Source: Salinigranum salinum (lineage in GTDB: Archaea; Halobacteriota; Halobacteria; Halobacteriales; Haloferacaceae). Taken from it: 64,000 nt of DNA. Made by a program: the position numbers and the translations under genes. Positions 25,454 through 37,100 of this stretch are shown in pieces (position 1 is the stretch's first letter; every line of letters starts with the position of its first letter). The notes under the pieces were generated by a model, which worked only from the letters and a program-made list of their open reading frames with translations, was not told the DNA's origin and did no database searches. The stretch spans positions 62,001 through 126,000 of the forward strand of contig NZ_VTOJ01000002.1 in assembly GCF_009176545.1 (NCBI RefSeq), read 5' to 3'.

Positions 25454-26740
25454 TTACGACCCGCGGAGTTCGTCCATGTGGTCGATCCGGGCCCGGAGGA
25501 GTTCGTGTTTGCCGATGTCGTGCCTGACGCGGAGTCCCTCGTCCGCGGCCGCGAGCGCGCCGTCGGCGATCCCTTCGGCCTGTTCGATGGTGTCGCCGAG
25601 GCCGACGACCGCGAACGAGCGGGAGGTTGTGGTGTAGAGCCCGTCGTCGCGTTCGTCGACCGAGGCGTAGAAGAGGAGCGCCTCGCCGACGCTCTCCTCG
25701 TCGACCGCGATGCGTGCGCCGGCGGTCGGCTCCGTGGGGTAGCCGTCGGGGACGGCGTACTTGCAGACGGTGGCCTTGCGGTCGAAGTGGAGTTCGGGGA
25801 GCGAGTTCCCGTCGCGCGCCGCGGTCAGCACGTCGAGGAACCGCGTCCGGAGCACGGGCAGGGTGTTCATCGCCTCGGGATCGCCGAAACGGGCGTTGAA
25901 CTCCACCACCTTGGGACCGTCGGCCGTGAGCATGAACTGCCCGTAGAGGACCCCCTTGTACTCGGGGAGGGCGTCGACGACGGCCTGGAGGATCTCGATG
26001 GCCGCGGCGTAGTCGTCCTCGGTCATGAACGGCAGGATGAGCGACGCGTCGGAGTACGACCCCATCCCGCCCGTGTTGGGTCCCTCGTCGCCCTCGTAGG
26101 CGCGCTTGTGGTCCTGGACCGCCGGCGTCACCCGGACGTCGCCGTTGGCGACGAGCGCCTGGACGGTGAACTCCTCGCCCACGAGCCGTTCCTCGAGGAC
26201 GACCCGGTCGTACGACTCCTCGCGCAGGTACGCCTTGGCCTCCGCCTTCGTGACCTGGTCGCCGATGACCTTGACGCCCTTCCCGCCGGTGAGTCCGGCG
26301 GGCTTGACCGCGAGGTCTCCGTCGAAGGCGTCGATGTAGTCGCAGGCCGCCTCGATGTCGTCGAACGTCTCGAAGGCGGGACAGCCCGGGACGTCGTGGT
26401 CTCGCATGAACCGCCGCTGGTACGCCTTGTCCGTCTCGATGCGTGCCGCCTCCTCGCGTGGGCCGAACGTGTACACCCCCGCCTCGTCGAGGGCGTCGGC
26501 GACGCCCGCCGCCAGCGCCGACTCGGGACCGATCACCGCCAGCGTCGCGCTGATCTCCTCGGCGTAGTCGACGATCTCCTCGACCGCGGTCTCGTCGACG
26601 AGCTCAATCGCCTCGGCGAGCCGACCGATGCCCGGGTTCCGGTTCGACGCGCAGGCGTACAGCTCGCAGTCGTCGGCGAGCGCACGGGCGATCGCGTGCT
26701 CGCGGCCGCCCCCACCCACCAGGAGTACGGTCTCCGTCAT
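25454..26740 (-). CDS. purD: Phosphoribosylamine-glycine ligase
   Basis: A 428-aa ATP-grasp enzyme for the second step of purine synthesis (phosphoribosylamine plus glycine plus ATP to GAR). The N-terminal LLVGGGGREHAIARALADD binds phosphoribosylamine. The ATP-grasp core shows AVKPAGLTGGKGVKVIGDQ, LVGEEFTVQALV, AYEGDEGPNTGGMGSYSDAS and VVEFNARFGDPEAMN (metal ligands). Full length. AACTTTACAC (minus strand, about 26767-26776) is 27-30 nt upstream of the ATG. No other pur gene is adjacent. Confidence 0.96.
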   Translation of the reverse strand: MTETVLLVGGGGREHAIARALADDCELYACASNRNPGIGRLAEAIELVDETAVEEIVDYAEEISATLAVIGPESALAAGVADALDEAGVYTFGPREEAARIETDKAYQRRFMRDHDVPGCPAFETFDDIEAACDYIDAFDGDLAVKPAGLTGGKGVKVIGDQVTKAEAKAYLREESYDRVVLEERLVGEEFTVQALVANGDVRVTPAVQDHKRAYEGDEGPNTGGMGSYSDASLILPFMTEDDYAAAIEILQAVVDALPEYKGVLYGQFMLTADGPKVVEFNARFGDPEAMNTLPVLRTRFLDVLTAARDGNSLPELHFDRKATVCKYAVPDGYPTEPTAGARIAVDEESVGEALLFYASVDERDDGLYTTTSRSFAVVGLGDTIEQAEGIADGALAAADEGLRVRHDIGKHELLRARIDHMDELRGS

Positions 26741-26992
26741 TGTCGGAGGAGTTTTGCACGAGAGTGTAAAGTTTGCCTTTCCGCCGAGCGACGGTGTTCA
26801 CGAGCGTGGATATCGGATCGGGCTGGCGTCGCGGGACGGTCACCGGCAGGCTGGCTCCGTCTACCGTCTTCGGTGGGTAGCGGGGAGGTGCCTCTCCGGC
26901 TGGTCACGCTCTCCGTCAAGGCCGAACCGAAGCCGAGGTCGAAGTCGAAGAAGGGACCGACGTCGTCGTCGAAACCCCAGTCGATTCGTTCC

Positions 26993-27163
26993 CTATACGT
27001 CCCGGATGCTCGACCGGATCGACTCGACCGTCGCGTCGTCCAGTTCCACGTCCGGATGGGCCCCGGCGGCGTGTTCCTGGGCCTGTGCCATGATCTCCGC
27101 CTCGGTCTCTCCTTCGATCGATGCGTGACACCCCTCGATGATGCAGTCGAGCCGCTTTGTCAT
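26993..27163 (-). CDS. DUF1059 small protein
   Basis: A 56-aa protein: MTKRLDCIIEGCHASIEGET, then EIMAQAQEHAAGAHPDV and a short helical end. The pattern D-C-x4-C-x-(F/A)...E..HA...H matches the DUF1059 family of small proteins with conserved Cys and His. A metal-binding role is plausible but unproven. It was found by reading the minus strand directly. TACTTTGGTACT lies just upstream of the ATG. The 252 nt between it and purD hold only the purD promoter. Confidence 0.8.
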   Translation of the reverse strand: MTKRLDCIIEGCHASIEGETEAEIMAQAQEHAAGAHPDVELDDATVESIRSSIRDV

Positions 27164-27375
27164 AGTACCAAAGTATGTGTGGTATCATCTACCATAACCC
27201 TGTCGGGGTCTGACCCGGCCAGTGCTCGCACGGCCAGAGAGGGTTCGACGTGCCGTCGCTCGGCGCCCCGAACTCGTCGTACGCGGCCCGAACGCGCACC
27301 CCACGGTGTGCGGGCGACGACTGTCTCGCCGATCCGACTGAACGCCTTTAGGGTTCCCCGGAGACAAGGACGACT

Positions 27376-29514
27376 ATGACCGAACGCGCGGGTCGGAACC
27401 GTCTCGACGAGGAACAGAGCCCATATCTTCGCCAGCACGCCGACAACCCCGTCCACTGGCAGCCCTGGGACGAAGGGGCGCTCGCGGAGGCGCGCGAGCG
27501 CGACGTCCCAATCTTCCTCTCGATCGGCTACTCCGCCTGTCACTGGTGTCACGTCATGGAGGAGGAGTCGTTCGCGGACCCGGAGGTGGCCGCGTTCCTC
27601 AACGACCACTTCGTCCCGATCAAGGTCGACCGCGAGGAGCGCCCCGACGTCGACTCGGTGTACATGACCATCTGCCAGCGCACCACGGGTCGCGGCGGCT
27701 GGCCCCTCTCGGCGTGGCTCACGCCCGACGGCCGCCCCTTCTTCGTCGGGACGTACTTCCCCCGGGAGTCACGCCGGGGGATGCCCGGCTTCCTCGACCT
27801 GCTCGAACGGCTCGCCGCGTCGTGGGACCAGGACCGCGAGGAGATCGAGAACCGCGCGGATCAGTGGAGTTCGTTGCTCAGGAACGAGCTGGAAGAGACG
27901 CCCGACGCGCCCGGTGAGGTCTCCACGGAGGCGCTCGCGAACGCGACGAGCGCCGCGCTCCGCAGCGCCGACCGCGAGTACGGCGGCTTCGGTTCCTCCG
28001 GGCCAAAGTTCCCCCAGCCGTCGCGGCTGGAACTCCTCTTGCGGTCGCACGTCCGGACCGGTCGAGACGAGCCGCTCGCCGTCGTCCGACGGACGCTCGA
28101 CGCGATGGCCGACGGTGGGATGTACGATCACCTCGGCGGCGGCTTTCATCGCTACGCGACCGACCGGAAGTGGGTCGTCCCCCACTTCGAGAAGATGCTG
28201 TACGACAACGCGCTCCTCCCCCGGGTGTACCTCGACGCGTACCAGCTCACCGGCACGGCGCGATACGCGCAGGTCGCCCGCGAGACGTTCGCGTTCCTCG
28301 ACCGGGAACTCTCACACCCCGACGGCGGGTTCTACAGCACGCTCGACGCCCGGAGCGAGGGCGAGGAGGGGACGTTCTACGTCTGGACGCCCGAGCGCGT
28401 GGCCGACGCCCTCGGAGACGGTGCAGACGACGCCGACGGCGAACTCGTCGACCTCGTCTGCGACCGCTACGGCGTCACTCCCGGCGGCAACTTCGAGGGG
28501 GAGACCGTGCTGACGCTGGCGACGAGCCTCGCCGATCTCGCCGACGAACACGACGCCACCGTCGAGGAGATCCGCGACCGTCTCGACGACGCCCGCGAGC
28601 GACTGTTCGCGACCCGCGAGGACCGTCCGCGTCCCGCCCGGGACGAGAAGGTGCTCGCCTCGTGGAACGGGATGGCGATCTCGGCGCTGGCCGCGGGCGC
28701 TCGCGTCCTCGACGAGTCGTACGCCGAGCGGGCGAGCGAGGCGCTGTCGTTCGTGCGCGAGCACCTGTGGGATCCCGAGGAGGGACTCGCCCGCCGGTAC
28801 AAGGACGGCGACGTGAAGGGGCCCGGCTTCCTCGATGATTACGCCTTCCTCGCCCGCGGCGCGTTCGACCTCTACCAGGTCACCGGCGACGTCGACCACC
28901 TGGGGTTCGCGCTGACGCTCGCCCGGGTCGTCGAAGCGGAGTTCTGGGACGAGGACAGGGAGACGCTGTACTTCACGCCCGAGAGCGGCGAGGGGCTGGT
29001 GACGCGCCCCCAGGAACTGTCGGACCAGTCGACGCCCTCCTCGCTGGGCGTGATGGTCGATCTCCTCCTCGACCTCGACGGGTTCGCGCCCGAGAGCGGG
29101 TTCGCCGACGTGGCCGAACGCGTCCTTGAGCGTCACGCCAACCGACTGCGAGGCAACCCGATGGAGCACGTCTCGCTCGTCCTCGCGGCCGAGAAGTACC
29201 ACGCGGGCGTGCTCGAACTGACGCTCGCGGCGGAGTCGGTCCCCGACGCGTGGCGCGAGACGCTCGCGGCCCGGTACCTCCCGGGTGCGGTGGTCGCGCC
29301 GCGGCCGGCGACCGACGAGGCGCTGGAACCGTGGCTCCGGACGCTGGACCTCGACGAGGCACCACCCGTGTGGGCCGGCCGGGAGGCACGCGACGGCCCG
29401 ACCGTGTACGCCTGCGAGGGGTTCTCGTGTTCGCCGCCGCGGTCGTCGGTCGAGGAGGCGCTGACGTGGTTCTCGGAGGACGGTGCGGACGGAACCGTGG
29501 CGACAGAAGAGTAG
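27376..29514 (+). CDS. DUF255 thioredoxin-domain protein (YyaL/SPATA20 family)
   Basis: A 712-aa two-domain protein. The N-terminal thioredoxin-like domain (about 1-165) begins RLDEEQSPYLRQHADNPVHW and carries Cys55-His-Trp-Cys58 (SACHWCHVMEEESF). The rest is an alpha/alpha-toroid of the N-acylglucosamine epimerase/cellulase type (GGFGSSGPKFPQPSRLELLL; MYDHLGGGFHRYATDRKW; ASWNGMAISALA). Family members are found in all domains, yet the biochemical function is unclear. CTTTAGGG (27346-27353) is the leaderless promoter. It is convergent with a thioredoxin gene, with only 6 nt between. Confidence 0.9.
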   Translation: MTERAGRNRLDEEQSPYLRQHADNPVHWQPWDEGALAEARERDVPIFLSIGYSACHWCHVMEEESFADPEVAAFLNDHFVPIKVDREERPDVDSVYMTICQRTTGRGGWPLSAWLTPDGRPFFVGTYFPRESRRGMPGFLDLLERLAASWDQDREEIENRADQWSSLLRNELEETPDAPGEVSTEALANATSAALRSADREYGGFGSSGPKFPQPSRLELLLRSHVRTGRDEPLAVVRRTLDAMADGGMYDHLGGGFHRYATDRKWVVPHFEKMLYDNALLPRVYLDAYQLTGTARYAQVARETFAFLDRELSHPDGGFYSTLDARSEGEEGTFYVWTPERVADALGDGADDADGELVDLVCDRYGVTPGGNFEGETVLTLATSLADLADEHDATVEEIRDRLDDARERLFATREDRPRPARDEKVLASWNGMAISALAAGARVLDESYAERASEALSFVREHLWDPEEGLARRYKDGDVKGPGFLDDYAFLARGAFDLYQVTGDVDHLGFALTLARVVEAEFWDEDRETLYFTPESGEGLVTRPQELSDQSTPSSLGVMVDLLLDLDGFAPESGFADVAERVLERHANRLRGNPMEHVSLVLAAEKYHAGVLELTLAAESVPDAWRETLAARYLPGAVVAPRPATDEALEPWLRTLDLDEAPPVWAGREARDGPTVYACEGFSCSPPRSSVEEALTWFSEDGADGTVATEE

Positions 29515-29520
29515 CTGCGA

Positions 29521-29928
29521 TCAGTCGTCGGCTTCGGCCGCAGCCGATTCGGCCGCGAGACGGTCGGCCAGGTAGACCGCGACCGGCACGTCCTCCTTCT
29601 CGACGAACCGCGCGAGTACCTCGCCGTCGCGCTCGACGACGACGGTCGGGATGAGTTCGATCCCGTACTCGTCGACGTGTGGGCCCACCTTCGACCCGTC
29701 CTCGCGCTTCTCGACGGGGTAGTGCTCGATGCGCTCTTCGGGGACGCCCGCGGCGGCGAGCGCGGCACCGAAGTCGGGGAGTCGTGCCCGACAATCCTTG
29801 CACCAGTCGCCACCCCACACCTTGAACACCAGCCCCGCGCCGCCGAGCGTCTCGACGACCTCGGGGTAGGAGGCGGCGTCCCAGGCCGGGTTCGGCTGCA
29901 TCGTCTCCAACCGCTGGTTCCGACTCAT
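29521..29928 (-). CDS. Thioredoxin-family protein
   Basis: A 135-aa protein with a thioredoxin fold. The redox centre is WCKDC in VWGGDWCKDCRARLPDFGAA, followed by the cis-proline region GIELIPTVVVERDGEVLARF. Charged residues around the active site are unusual for a classic thioredoxin, so it may act on a specific partner. It ends 6 nt from the convergent DUF255 gene, suggestive but not proof of linked roles. CGTTAAGAC (minus strand, about 29950-29957) fits the ATG at 29928. Confidence 0.85.
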   Translation of the reverse strand: MSRNQRLETMQPNPAWDAASYPEVVETLGGAGLVFKVWGGDWCKDCRARLPDFGAALAAAGVPEERIEHYPVEKREDGSKVGPHVDEYGIELIPTVVVERDGEVLARFVEKEDVPVAVYLADRLAAESAAAEADD

Positions 29929-29963
29929 GACGCGAGGTTCGGTACCGAGCGTCTTAACGCTGT

Positions 29964-30509
29964 TTAGCCGCGTCGTCGGATCCGTCGGTCGCCCTCCTCA
30001 CCGACGACAGCGACGTCGAACGGCTGGGTCATAGTGGCGAGCGTCTGCTCGTCGTGTGCACCGGGGTTGATCGTGGCGACGAGGACGGCGTCCTCGCGGT
30101 CGATCCGACCGCTGAGGACGTGGACGAACCGGAACGCCGCGTCGACGGAGACGTGCTGGAGGAGTGCCGTGAGCGAGTCGACCGTGACGAACAGCGGCGC
30201 GTCGACGTCCTCGATCACCTGCGTGAGCGCCACCCCGTACCCGGTGAGGTTCTCGGGACCAGCGACCGGGTAGACGGGGACGTCGCCGAACGACCCTTCC
30301 TCCGCCGGCCCGACGAGGACCACGTCGGCGTCGTCCGCGAGGTCGGCACGGGAGGGGAGGCGACTGAACCGGATGTCGACCGTGACGTAGTCGTCGCCGA
30401 GGCGGGCCGACGCGTCGATCTCGGGTGGCTCAGTGAGCGGGACCTCGTGAACGAGGACCGACGATTCGTCGGCGTCGAGGACGACAGTGTCGTCCGACAG
30501 CTCGGTCAT
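29964..30509 (-). CDS. RecA/KaiC-fold protein lacking a Walker A motif
   Basis: A 181-aa protein resembling the C-terminal half of haloarchaeal KaiC/GvpD-like ATPases. Walker B-like PLFVTVDSLTALLQHVSVDA is followed by RFVHVLSGRIDREDAVLVAT and HDEQTLATMTQPFD. No GxxxxGK[ST] is present, so ATP hydrolysis is unlikely. It may act as a regulatory partner. TTTATATG on the minus strand (30536-30543) is centred 30 nt upstream of the ATG. It is divergent from the cysteine synthase gene, with both promoters in a 109-nt gap. Confidence 0.7.
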   Translation of the reverse strand: MTELSDDTVVLDADESSVLVHEVPLTEPPEIDASARLGDDYVTVDIRFSRLPSRADLADDADVVLVGPAEEGSFGDVPVYPVAGPENLTGYGVALTQVIEDVDAPLFVTVDSLTALLQHVSVDAAFRFVHVLSGRIDREDAVLVATINPGAHDEQTLATMTQPFDVAVVGEEGDRRIRRRG

Positions 30510-30535
30510 GTACGTCCAGCGAACCGTGCGGGATA

Positions 30536-30597
30536 CATATAAATCCGTCCGATGACGAACGACGCCGTCCGTCGCCGGCTCCGTCACCGGTTTATCG
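30536..30597. promoter_or_regulatory. Divergent promoter pair
   Basis: CATATAAA (30536-30543, read leftward as TTTATATG) serves the RecA-fold gene starting at 30509. GTTTATCG (30590-30597) is centred 25 nt before the cysteine synthase ATG at 30619. Both imply leaderless transcripts. Confidence 0.6.
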
Positions 30598-30618
30598 ACG
30601 GGTCGTGTACCGGCCGAC

Positions 30619-31530
30619 ATGAACGAGAGCATCCTCGACACGATCGGCTCGCCGCTCGTTCGGGTCGACTCGCCGGACGGGACGACGGTCGCGGCGAAGA
30701 TCGAGTCGAAGAACCCCGGCGGCTCCGCGAAGGACCGGCCGGCGCTGGCGATGGTCGAGGCCGCCGAGCGCGAGGGCGCGATCGAACCCGGCGACGCGCT
30801 GGTCGAGCCAACCAGCGGCAACACGGGGATCGGTCTCGCCGTCGTCGCCGCCGCGAAGGGGTACGACCTCACGGTCGTCATGCCCGCGTCGAAGTCGCCC
30901 GAACGGCGAGGGATCATGCGCGCGTACGGCGCAGAGATCGAACTGGTCGAGGGCGACATCTCCACGGCGAAAGACCGCGCGGACGAACTCGAAGCCGAGG
31001 GGATGCACCAGCTCCGACAGTTCGAGAACCCTGCCAACCCCGAGGCGCACTACCACACTACGGGTCCCGAGATCCTCGATCAGGTCGGCGACCGCGAGAT
31101 CGACGCCCTCGTCGCCGGCGTCGGCACCGGCGGGACCATCACGGGCACGGGTCGGCGGCTCCGCGAGGCCTTCCCCGAGATGGAGATCGTGGCGGTCGAA
31201 CCCGCCGACAACGCCGTCCTCTCCGGTGGCGAACCCGGCATCGACGACTTCCAGGGGATGGGGCCCGGCTTCGTCTCGCCGAACCTCGACACCGACCTCC
31301 TCACCGACGTCGAGACGGTGACGATCGACGAGGCCGAGGCGGAGTGTCGGCGGCTGGCGCGCGAGGAGGGAGTCTTCGTCGGACAGTCCAGCGGGGCGTC
31401 GAACCTCGCCGCGAAGTGGGTGGCCGAACGCCTCTTGGACGAGGGTGTCGACGATCCGTTCGTCGTGACGGTGTACTGGGACAGCGGCGAGCGCTACATG
31501 TCGACGGGGATGTTCGACGAGCAGGAGTAG
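30619..31530 (+). CDS. PLP-dependent cysteine synthase
   Basis: A 303-aa O-acetylserine sulfhydrylase/cysteine synthase of fold type II. The PLP lysine is Lys39 in NPGGSAKDRPAL; the asparagine loop is TSGNTGIGLAV (residues ~65-75); the phosphate loop is GVGTGGTITGTG; and GQSSGASN is the C-terminal PLP-contacting motif. It makes cysteine from O-acetylserine (or phosphoserine) and sulfide. CysK versus CysM or cystathionine-synthase-like preference cannot be settled. No serine acetyltransferase is adjacent. Confidence 0.9.
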   Translation: MNESILDTIGSPLVRVDSPDGTTVAAKIESKNPGGSAKDRPALAMVEAAEREGAIEPGDALVEPTSGNTGIGLAVVAAAKGYDLTVVMPASKSPERRGIMRAYGAEIELVEGDISTAKDRADELEAEGMHQLRQFENPANPEAHYHTTGPEILDQVGDREIDALVAGVGTGGTITGTGRRLREAFPEMEIVAVEPADNAVLSGGEPGIDDFQGMGPGFVSPNLDTDLLTDVETVTIDEAEAECRRLAREEGVFVGQSSGASNLAAKWVAERLLDEGVDDPFVVTVYWDSGERYMSTGMFDEQE

Positions 31531-31550
31531 GTCCCGCTCGACGCACCCCA

Positions 31551-32060
31551 CTACCGCTCGAGTCCGTGTCGCTCCACCAGCTCCGGCATGCTCCCGGGGT
31601 CCATCTCCAGGTCGTACGCCCCCGCGATCTCCGCGAGACGACGCATCGCCGCCTCGTCGGGAGGTCCCTCGGGGACGACCGCGGCCACCTCCTCGAAGTA
31701 GCCCGCGAACGCGCCCGGTGCGATGAACTCCAGGAAGCGCAGGGGCTCGTCGCCATCGTTCCAGAACGTGTGCCACACGCCTCTGGGTTTAGCGACGACC
31801 TCGCCGGGGCCGGCGGTCGACACCTCCTCGCCCTGCTGGGCCCCGAGGACGCCCGACAGCACCACGGATATCTCGTCTTCGTGTTCGTGTCGGTGCAGCG
31901 GCGCCCCCAGCGTCCGCGGCGGGAGTGTGTGTTCGACCACGGCCACGCCCGCCTCGGTCGCGTCCGGAGCCACCACCAGTTCTGCACCGAGCGGTCCCAC
32001 ACTGACGTCGTACGCGTTCCACTCTCGGCTCACGTCGCGTTTCTTGTGCCACAGTGACAT
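31551..32060 (-). CDS. Cupin-domain protein
   Basis: A 169-aa protein with a single cupin barrel. The metal site motif is GAPLHRHEHEDEISVVLSG (His-x-His-x3/4-Glu), and the second motif contains PRGVWHTFWNDGDEP. The C-terminal third is helical (EAAMRRLAEIAGAYDLEMDP). It is a likely dioxygenase, isomerase or metabolite-binding protein. The ATG at 32060 begins the conserved MSLWHKKRDV; a GTG nine codons earlier is possible. Convergent with the cysteine synthase gene. Confidence 0.8.
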   Translation of the reverse strand: MSLWHKKRDVSREWNAYDVSVGPLGAELVVAPDATEAGVAVVEHTLPPRTLGAPLHRHEHEDEISVVLSGVLGAQQGEEVSTAGPGEVVAKPRGVWHTFWNDGDEPLRFLEFIAPGAFAGYFEEVAAVVPEGPPDEAAMRRLAEIAGAYDLEMDPGSMPELVERHGLER

Positions 32061-32153
32061 ACCTGTTAGGGTGCCCGCGCCGGCCACGACGACCTACCGC
32101 TCGGGACAGCCCCATCGCCCGTGGACCGCCGATCGCTCGCGTCGCTCGCACCC

Positions 32154-32609
32154 CTAACCGGCGTCGAACTCCGCGCCCGTCAGTCGGACGACGACCGTCT
32201 CGTCGGCGTCGCGGAGGTCGTACTCCGGGAGGCCGCCGTCGATTCGCGAGACGTACATCGGCTCCACGAGCCGGCCGTCGACGACGCCGAAGATCGCGAC
32301 GTACTCGCCGGTCTCGTCGGGGTCGATCCGTCCGTCTCTGACCTTCCGCGCCAGGTCGCGGGAGAGCCACTCGTCGGGATCGATCGACGGGTCGCGGACG
32401 AACGCGTGTTCGGCGAACCGCACCAGGTACCAGTTCAGGTCGTTGAGGAGCGAGACGGCGGCCCCGAGGCTCACCGTGTCGACGGCGATCGCGTTGGCGA
32501 ACGGCTCGGCGAGGTCGTACGTCGCCAGTGCGGCCCGGGAGGTCTCTCTCGACAGGAGTTCGTAGCGGAGGTTCACGTCGTCGACGCCGACGATACAGAC
32601 CCGCGTCAC
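32154..32609 (-). CDS. Conserved haloarchaeal hypothetical protein
   Basis: A 151-aa acidic protein beginning (GTG) TRVCIVGVDDVNLRYELLSR. A helical middle (ETSRAALATYDLAEPFANAI) and a segment (VSLLNDLNWYLVRFAEHAFV) suggest a compact alpha/beta fold. It resembles the DUF5804-type haloarchaeal family, from memory and tentative. No catalytic motif seen. CTTTACTCGG on the minus strand (about 32629-32638) lies 25-28 nt before the GTG at 32609, supporting this start. Confidence 0.7.
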   Translation of the reverse strand: MTRVCIVGVDDVNLRYELLSRETSRAALATYDLAEPFANAIAVDTVSLGAAVSLLNDLNWYLVRFAEHAFVRDPSIDPDEWLSRDLARKVRDGRIDPDETGEYVAIFGVVDGRLVEPMYVSRIDGGLPEYDLRDADETVVVRLTGAEFDAG

Positions 32610-32671
32610 GTCACCGGAGTCACCGTGGCCGAGTAAAGCCGTTGTGGTCCTCGTGATCCGTCGAGCGAAGG

Positions 32672-32926
32672 TCAGTCGTGACGCCAGTCGGCGACGCACC
32701 GTTCGGAGCAGAAGACGAACCGCTCGCGTTCGAGACCGAGCTTCCCCCCGGTCGGGAGCGGGCGCAGGAGTTCCATGCCGTAGTGGTCTCCGCGCAGGTC
32801 GACGTCGGCCCCGCAGGCGGCGCACTCGTCGCTCCCCTCGCACCAGGACGCGTACGGACGGACGTCCTGAACGACCCAGTCGGGACCGGGTCGAGGTCGG
32901 GAAACGCGGCGCTTCGTGTGGGACAT
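32672..32926 (-). CDS. Small four-cysteine zinc protein
   Basis: An 84-aa protein. CAACG near residue 35 and FCSERC near residue 73 supply four metal ligands, and the pair FVFCSERCVADW resembles treble-clef/MYM-type knuckles of haloarchaeal small zinc proteins. The N-terminus is basic. GGGTTTACGTAG (minus strand, 32946-32957) is 25-28 nt upstream of the ATG at 32926. Role unknown, perhaps nucleic-acid or protein binding. Confidence 0.75.
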   Translation of the reverse strand: MSHTKRRVSRPRPGPDWVVQDVRPYASWCEGSDECAACGADVDLRGDHYGMELLRPLPTGGKLGLERERFVFCSERCVADWRHD

Positions 32927-33106
32927 ACTTCAGGGTAGGTGCTGGAGCTACGTAAACCCATTTTTGTGTGATCGTTCACGCTGTTTCGCTCTGTCTGTCA
33001 CGTAATAATCGCTCCCGACTGCAGACAATCCGAGTACATGCCCGCGCTTTTCGCGTGTGTGTCAACCCGACGCACGGCCGACGGTCGTCTCGGTGGCGTG
33101 GTCGCT

Positions 33107-33155
33107 CGATCGGTAACGGAGCCGGAGTCGCTCAGTCGGTGACGGAGCCGGGGTC
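33107..33155. repeat. Imperfect duplication of the thiI 3' end
   Basis: TCGGTaACGGAGCCGGaGTCG, just after the thiI stop, repeats TCGGTgACGGAGCCGGgGTCG, which contains the last codons of the gene. The copies are about 27 nt apart, probably a small tandem duplication. Confidence 0.5.
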
Positions 33156-34316
33156 GACGATCCTGACGTTCCGGGCGACGGCGACCGCCTGCTCCAGCAG
33201 GTCGTCGGGTTCCACCGCGACGACCGCCGCACGGGTCGCCGCCGTCTCCGGATGCGTCGGAGCGATCCGCTCGCACCCCACGGGGAGTGTCGCGTCGTCG
33301 AACGTGCCCAGATCCCGTGCACAGTCGACGATGTCGGTCTTGTCCCACGTCAGGAGCGGCCTGTGGACCGGGAGATCGACGGTGGCGTCCGTGACCGCGA
33401 GGTTGGGACCGGTTTGGCTCGACTTCTGTCCCAGTGCCTCGCCCGTCGCGATCGCGTCTGCGCCCTCGTCCGCGGCGACGACCGCCGCCATCCGGAGCAT
33501 CGCGCGGCGGAGCGAGAGCATCCGCGTGTCCCCAACGTGGTCCACGATTCGCTCGACGACCGGCCCGCCGTCGACGACGCGGAGCCGCAGGTCGACGTTC
33601 GGCGCACGACGCCGCAGTCGGTCGACGGTCTCGACCGCTCGCGCGCGGTGGTCGGCGCCGCCGTACGCGCCGAGGTCGACGTACAGCGGCACGACACGAC
33701 AGCCGCGGCGGAGCAGTTGCCACGCGGCCACCGGCGAGTCGATGCCGCCGCTCACCAGCGCGACGACGGTCCCCTGCGATCCGACCGGGAGACCGCCGGG
33801 ACCGTCGTACGAGACGTGACTGACGTGGGCCCACTCCTCGCGGCACTCCACCCGGTAGACCCGGTCGGGCGCGTCGAGGTCGACCGTGCCGGCGACGGCG
33901 TCGAGCACTGCACGCCCGCCGACGCGTTCGATCTCCGAACTGGAGAAGGGATGGGCGTCGGCCGGCCCCGCCCGCTCGCCGCGGACCGCGAACGTGTCGT
34001 CTTCGGGGTGGTCCGCCGCCACGCCGACCAGCGTCTCCACGATGGCGTCGAGGGTCGGCTCACACCGGCGGGCAGGGCGCGCCCAGACCACGCCGGGCAC
34101 CTCGGCAGTCGCCCGGGCCGCGCTGTCGAGCTGGGCGGCCGGCCCCGTCAGGTAGAGCCGCGCCCACGTCGCGTCGACGGCGACGTCGAGCCCGCGGTCG
34201 GCGACCACGCTCTCGACGTTCGACGCCAGGCGGTCGAGGAGCTTCGACCGGACTGCGGCGCTCTTCGTGCCGATCTCGCCGTACCCCACCACGACGACGT
34301 CCGTCGCGCCGCTCAC
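33132..34316 (-). CDS. thiI: tRNA 4-thiouridine synthase ThiI
   Basis: A 394-aa enzyme that thiolates U8 of tRNA. The ferredoxin-like and THUMP domains (about 1-170; VVVVGYGEIGTKSAAVRSKL at the start) are followed by an adenylating PP-loop domain with VALVSGGIDSPVAAW. GEALGQKSSQT and PVHRPLLTWDKTDIVDCARD are further ThiI motifs. The C-terminal rhodanese domain of E. coli ThiI is absent, as in most archaea. The start is GTG at 34316. The last codons are partly duplicated downstream of the stop. Confidence 0.92.
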   Translation of the reverse strand: MSGATDVVVVGYGEIGTKSAAVRSKLLDRLASNVESVVADRGLDVAVDATWARLYLTGPAAQLDSAARATAEVPGVVWARPARRCEPTLDAIVETLVGVAADHPEDDTFAVRGERAGPADAHPFSSSEIERVGGRAVLDAVAGTVDLDAPDRVYRVECREEWAHVSHVSYDGPGGLPVGSQGTVVALVSGGIDSPVAAWQLLRRGCRVVPLYVDLGAYGGADHRARAVETVDRLRRRAPNVDLRLRVVDGGPVVERIVDHVGDTRMLSLRRAMLRMAAVVAADEGADAIATGEALGQKSSQTGPNLAVTDATVDLPVHRPLLTWDKTDIVDCARDLGTFDDATLPVGCERIAPTHPETAATRAAVVAVEPDDLLEQAVAVARNVRIVDPGSVTD

Positions 34317-34435
34317 GACCCGTGTTGCGTCCGCGCGGGCTTGAGCGTTTCCGCCCCGGGTCGCCGCAGTCGTCGACGTGAACGTCGGTGTGGTCGACTC
34401 CGTACCCGCGACGGTGGGTATGTATCCCACCGCGG

Positions 34436-34446
34436 ATTTATTATAA
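34436..34446 (+). promoter_or_regulatory. TATA box of the polyphosphate kinase gene
   Basis: A strong A/T box, ATTTATTATAA, about 72 nt before the ATG at 34513. Transcription would begin near 34467, leaving a leader of roughly 45-50 nt, longer than for most genes here. Confidence 0.6.
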
Positions 34447-34512
34447 ACCCACTTGTAGACAGCATCACTGGATGGGACCGCGACAGACGACTTCCCCCGA
34501 ACTGCTGCGATC

Positions 34513-37041
<2,529 letters not shown>

Positions 37042-37100
37042 AAGGGGTGAGCCGGACGTGAGACGCCGACCGGGCGCACGGGGGAGACCGGTTCGGAAGG

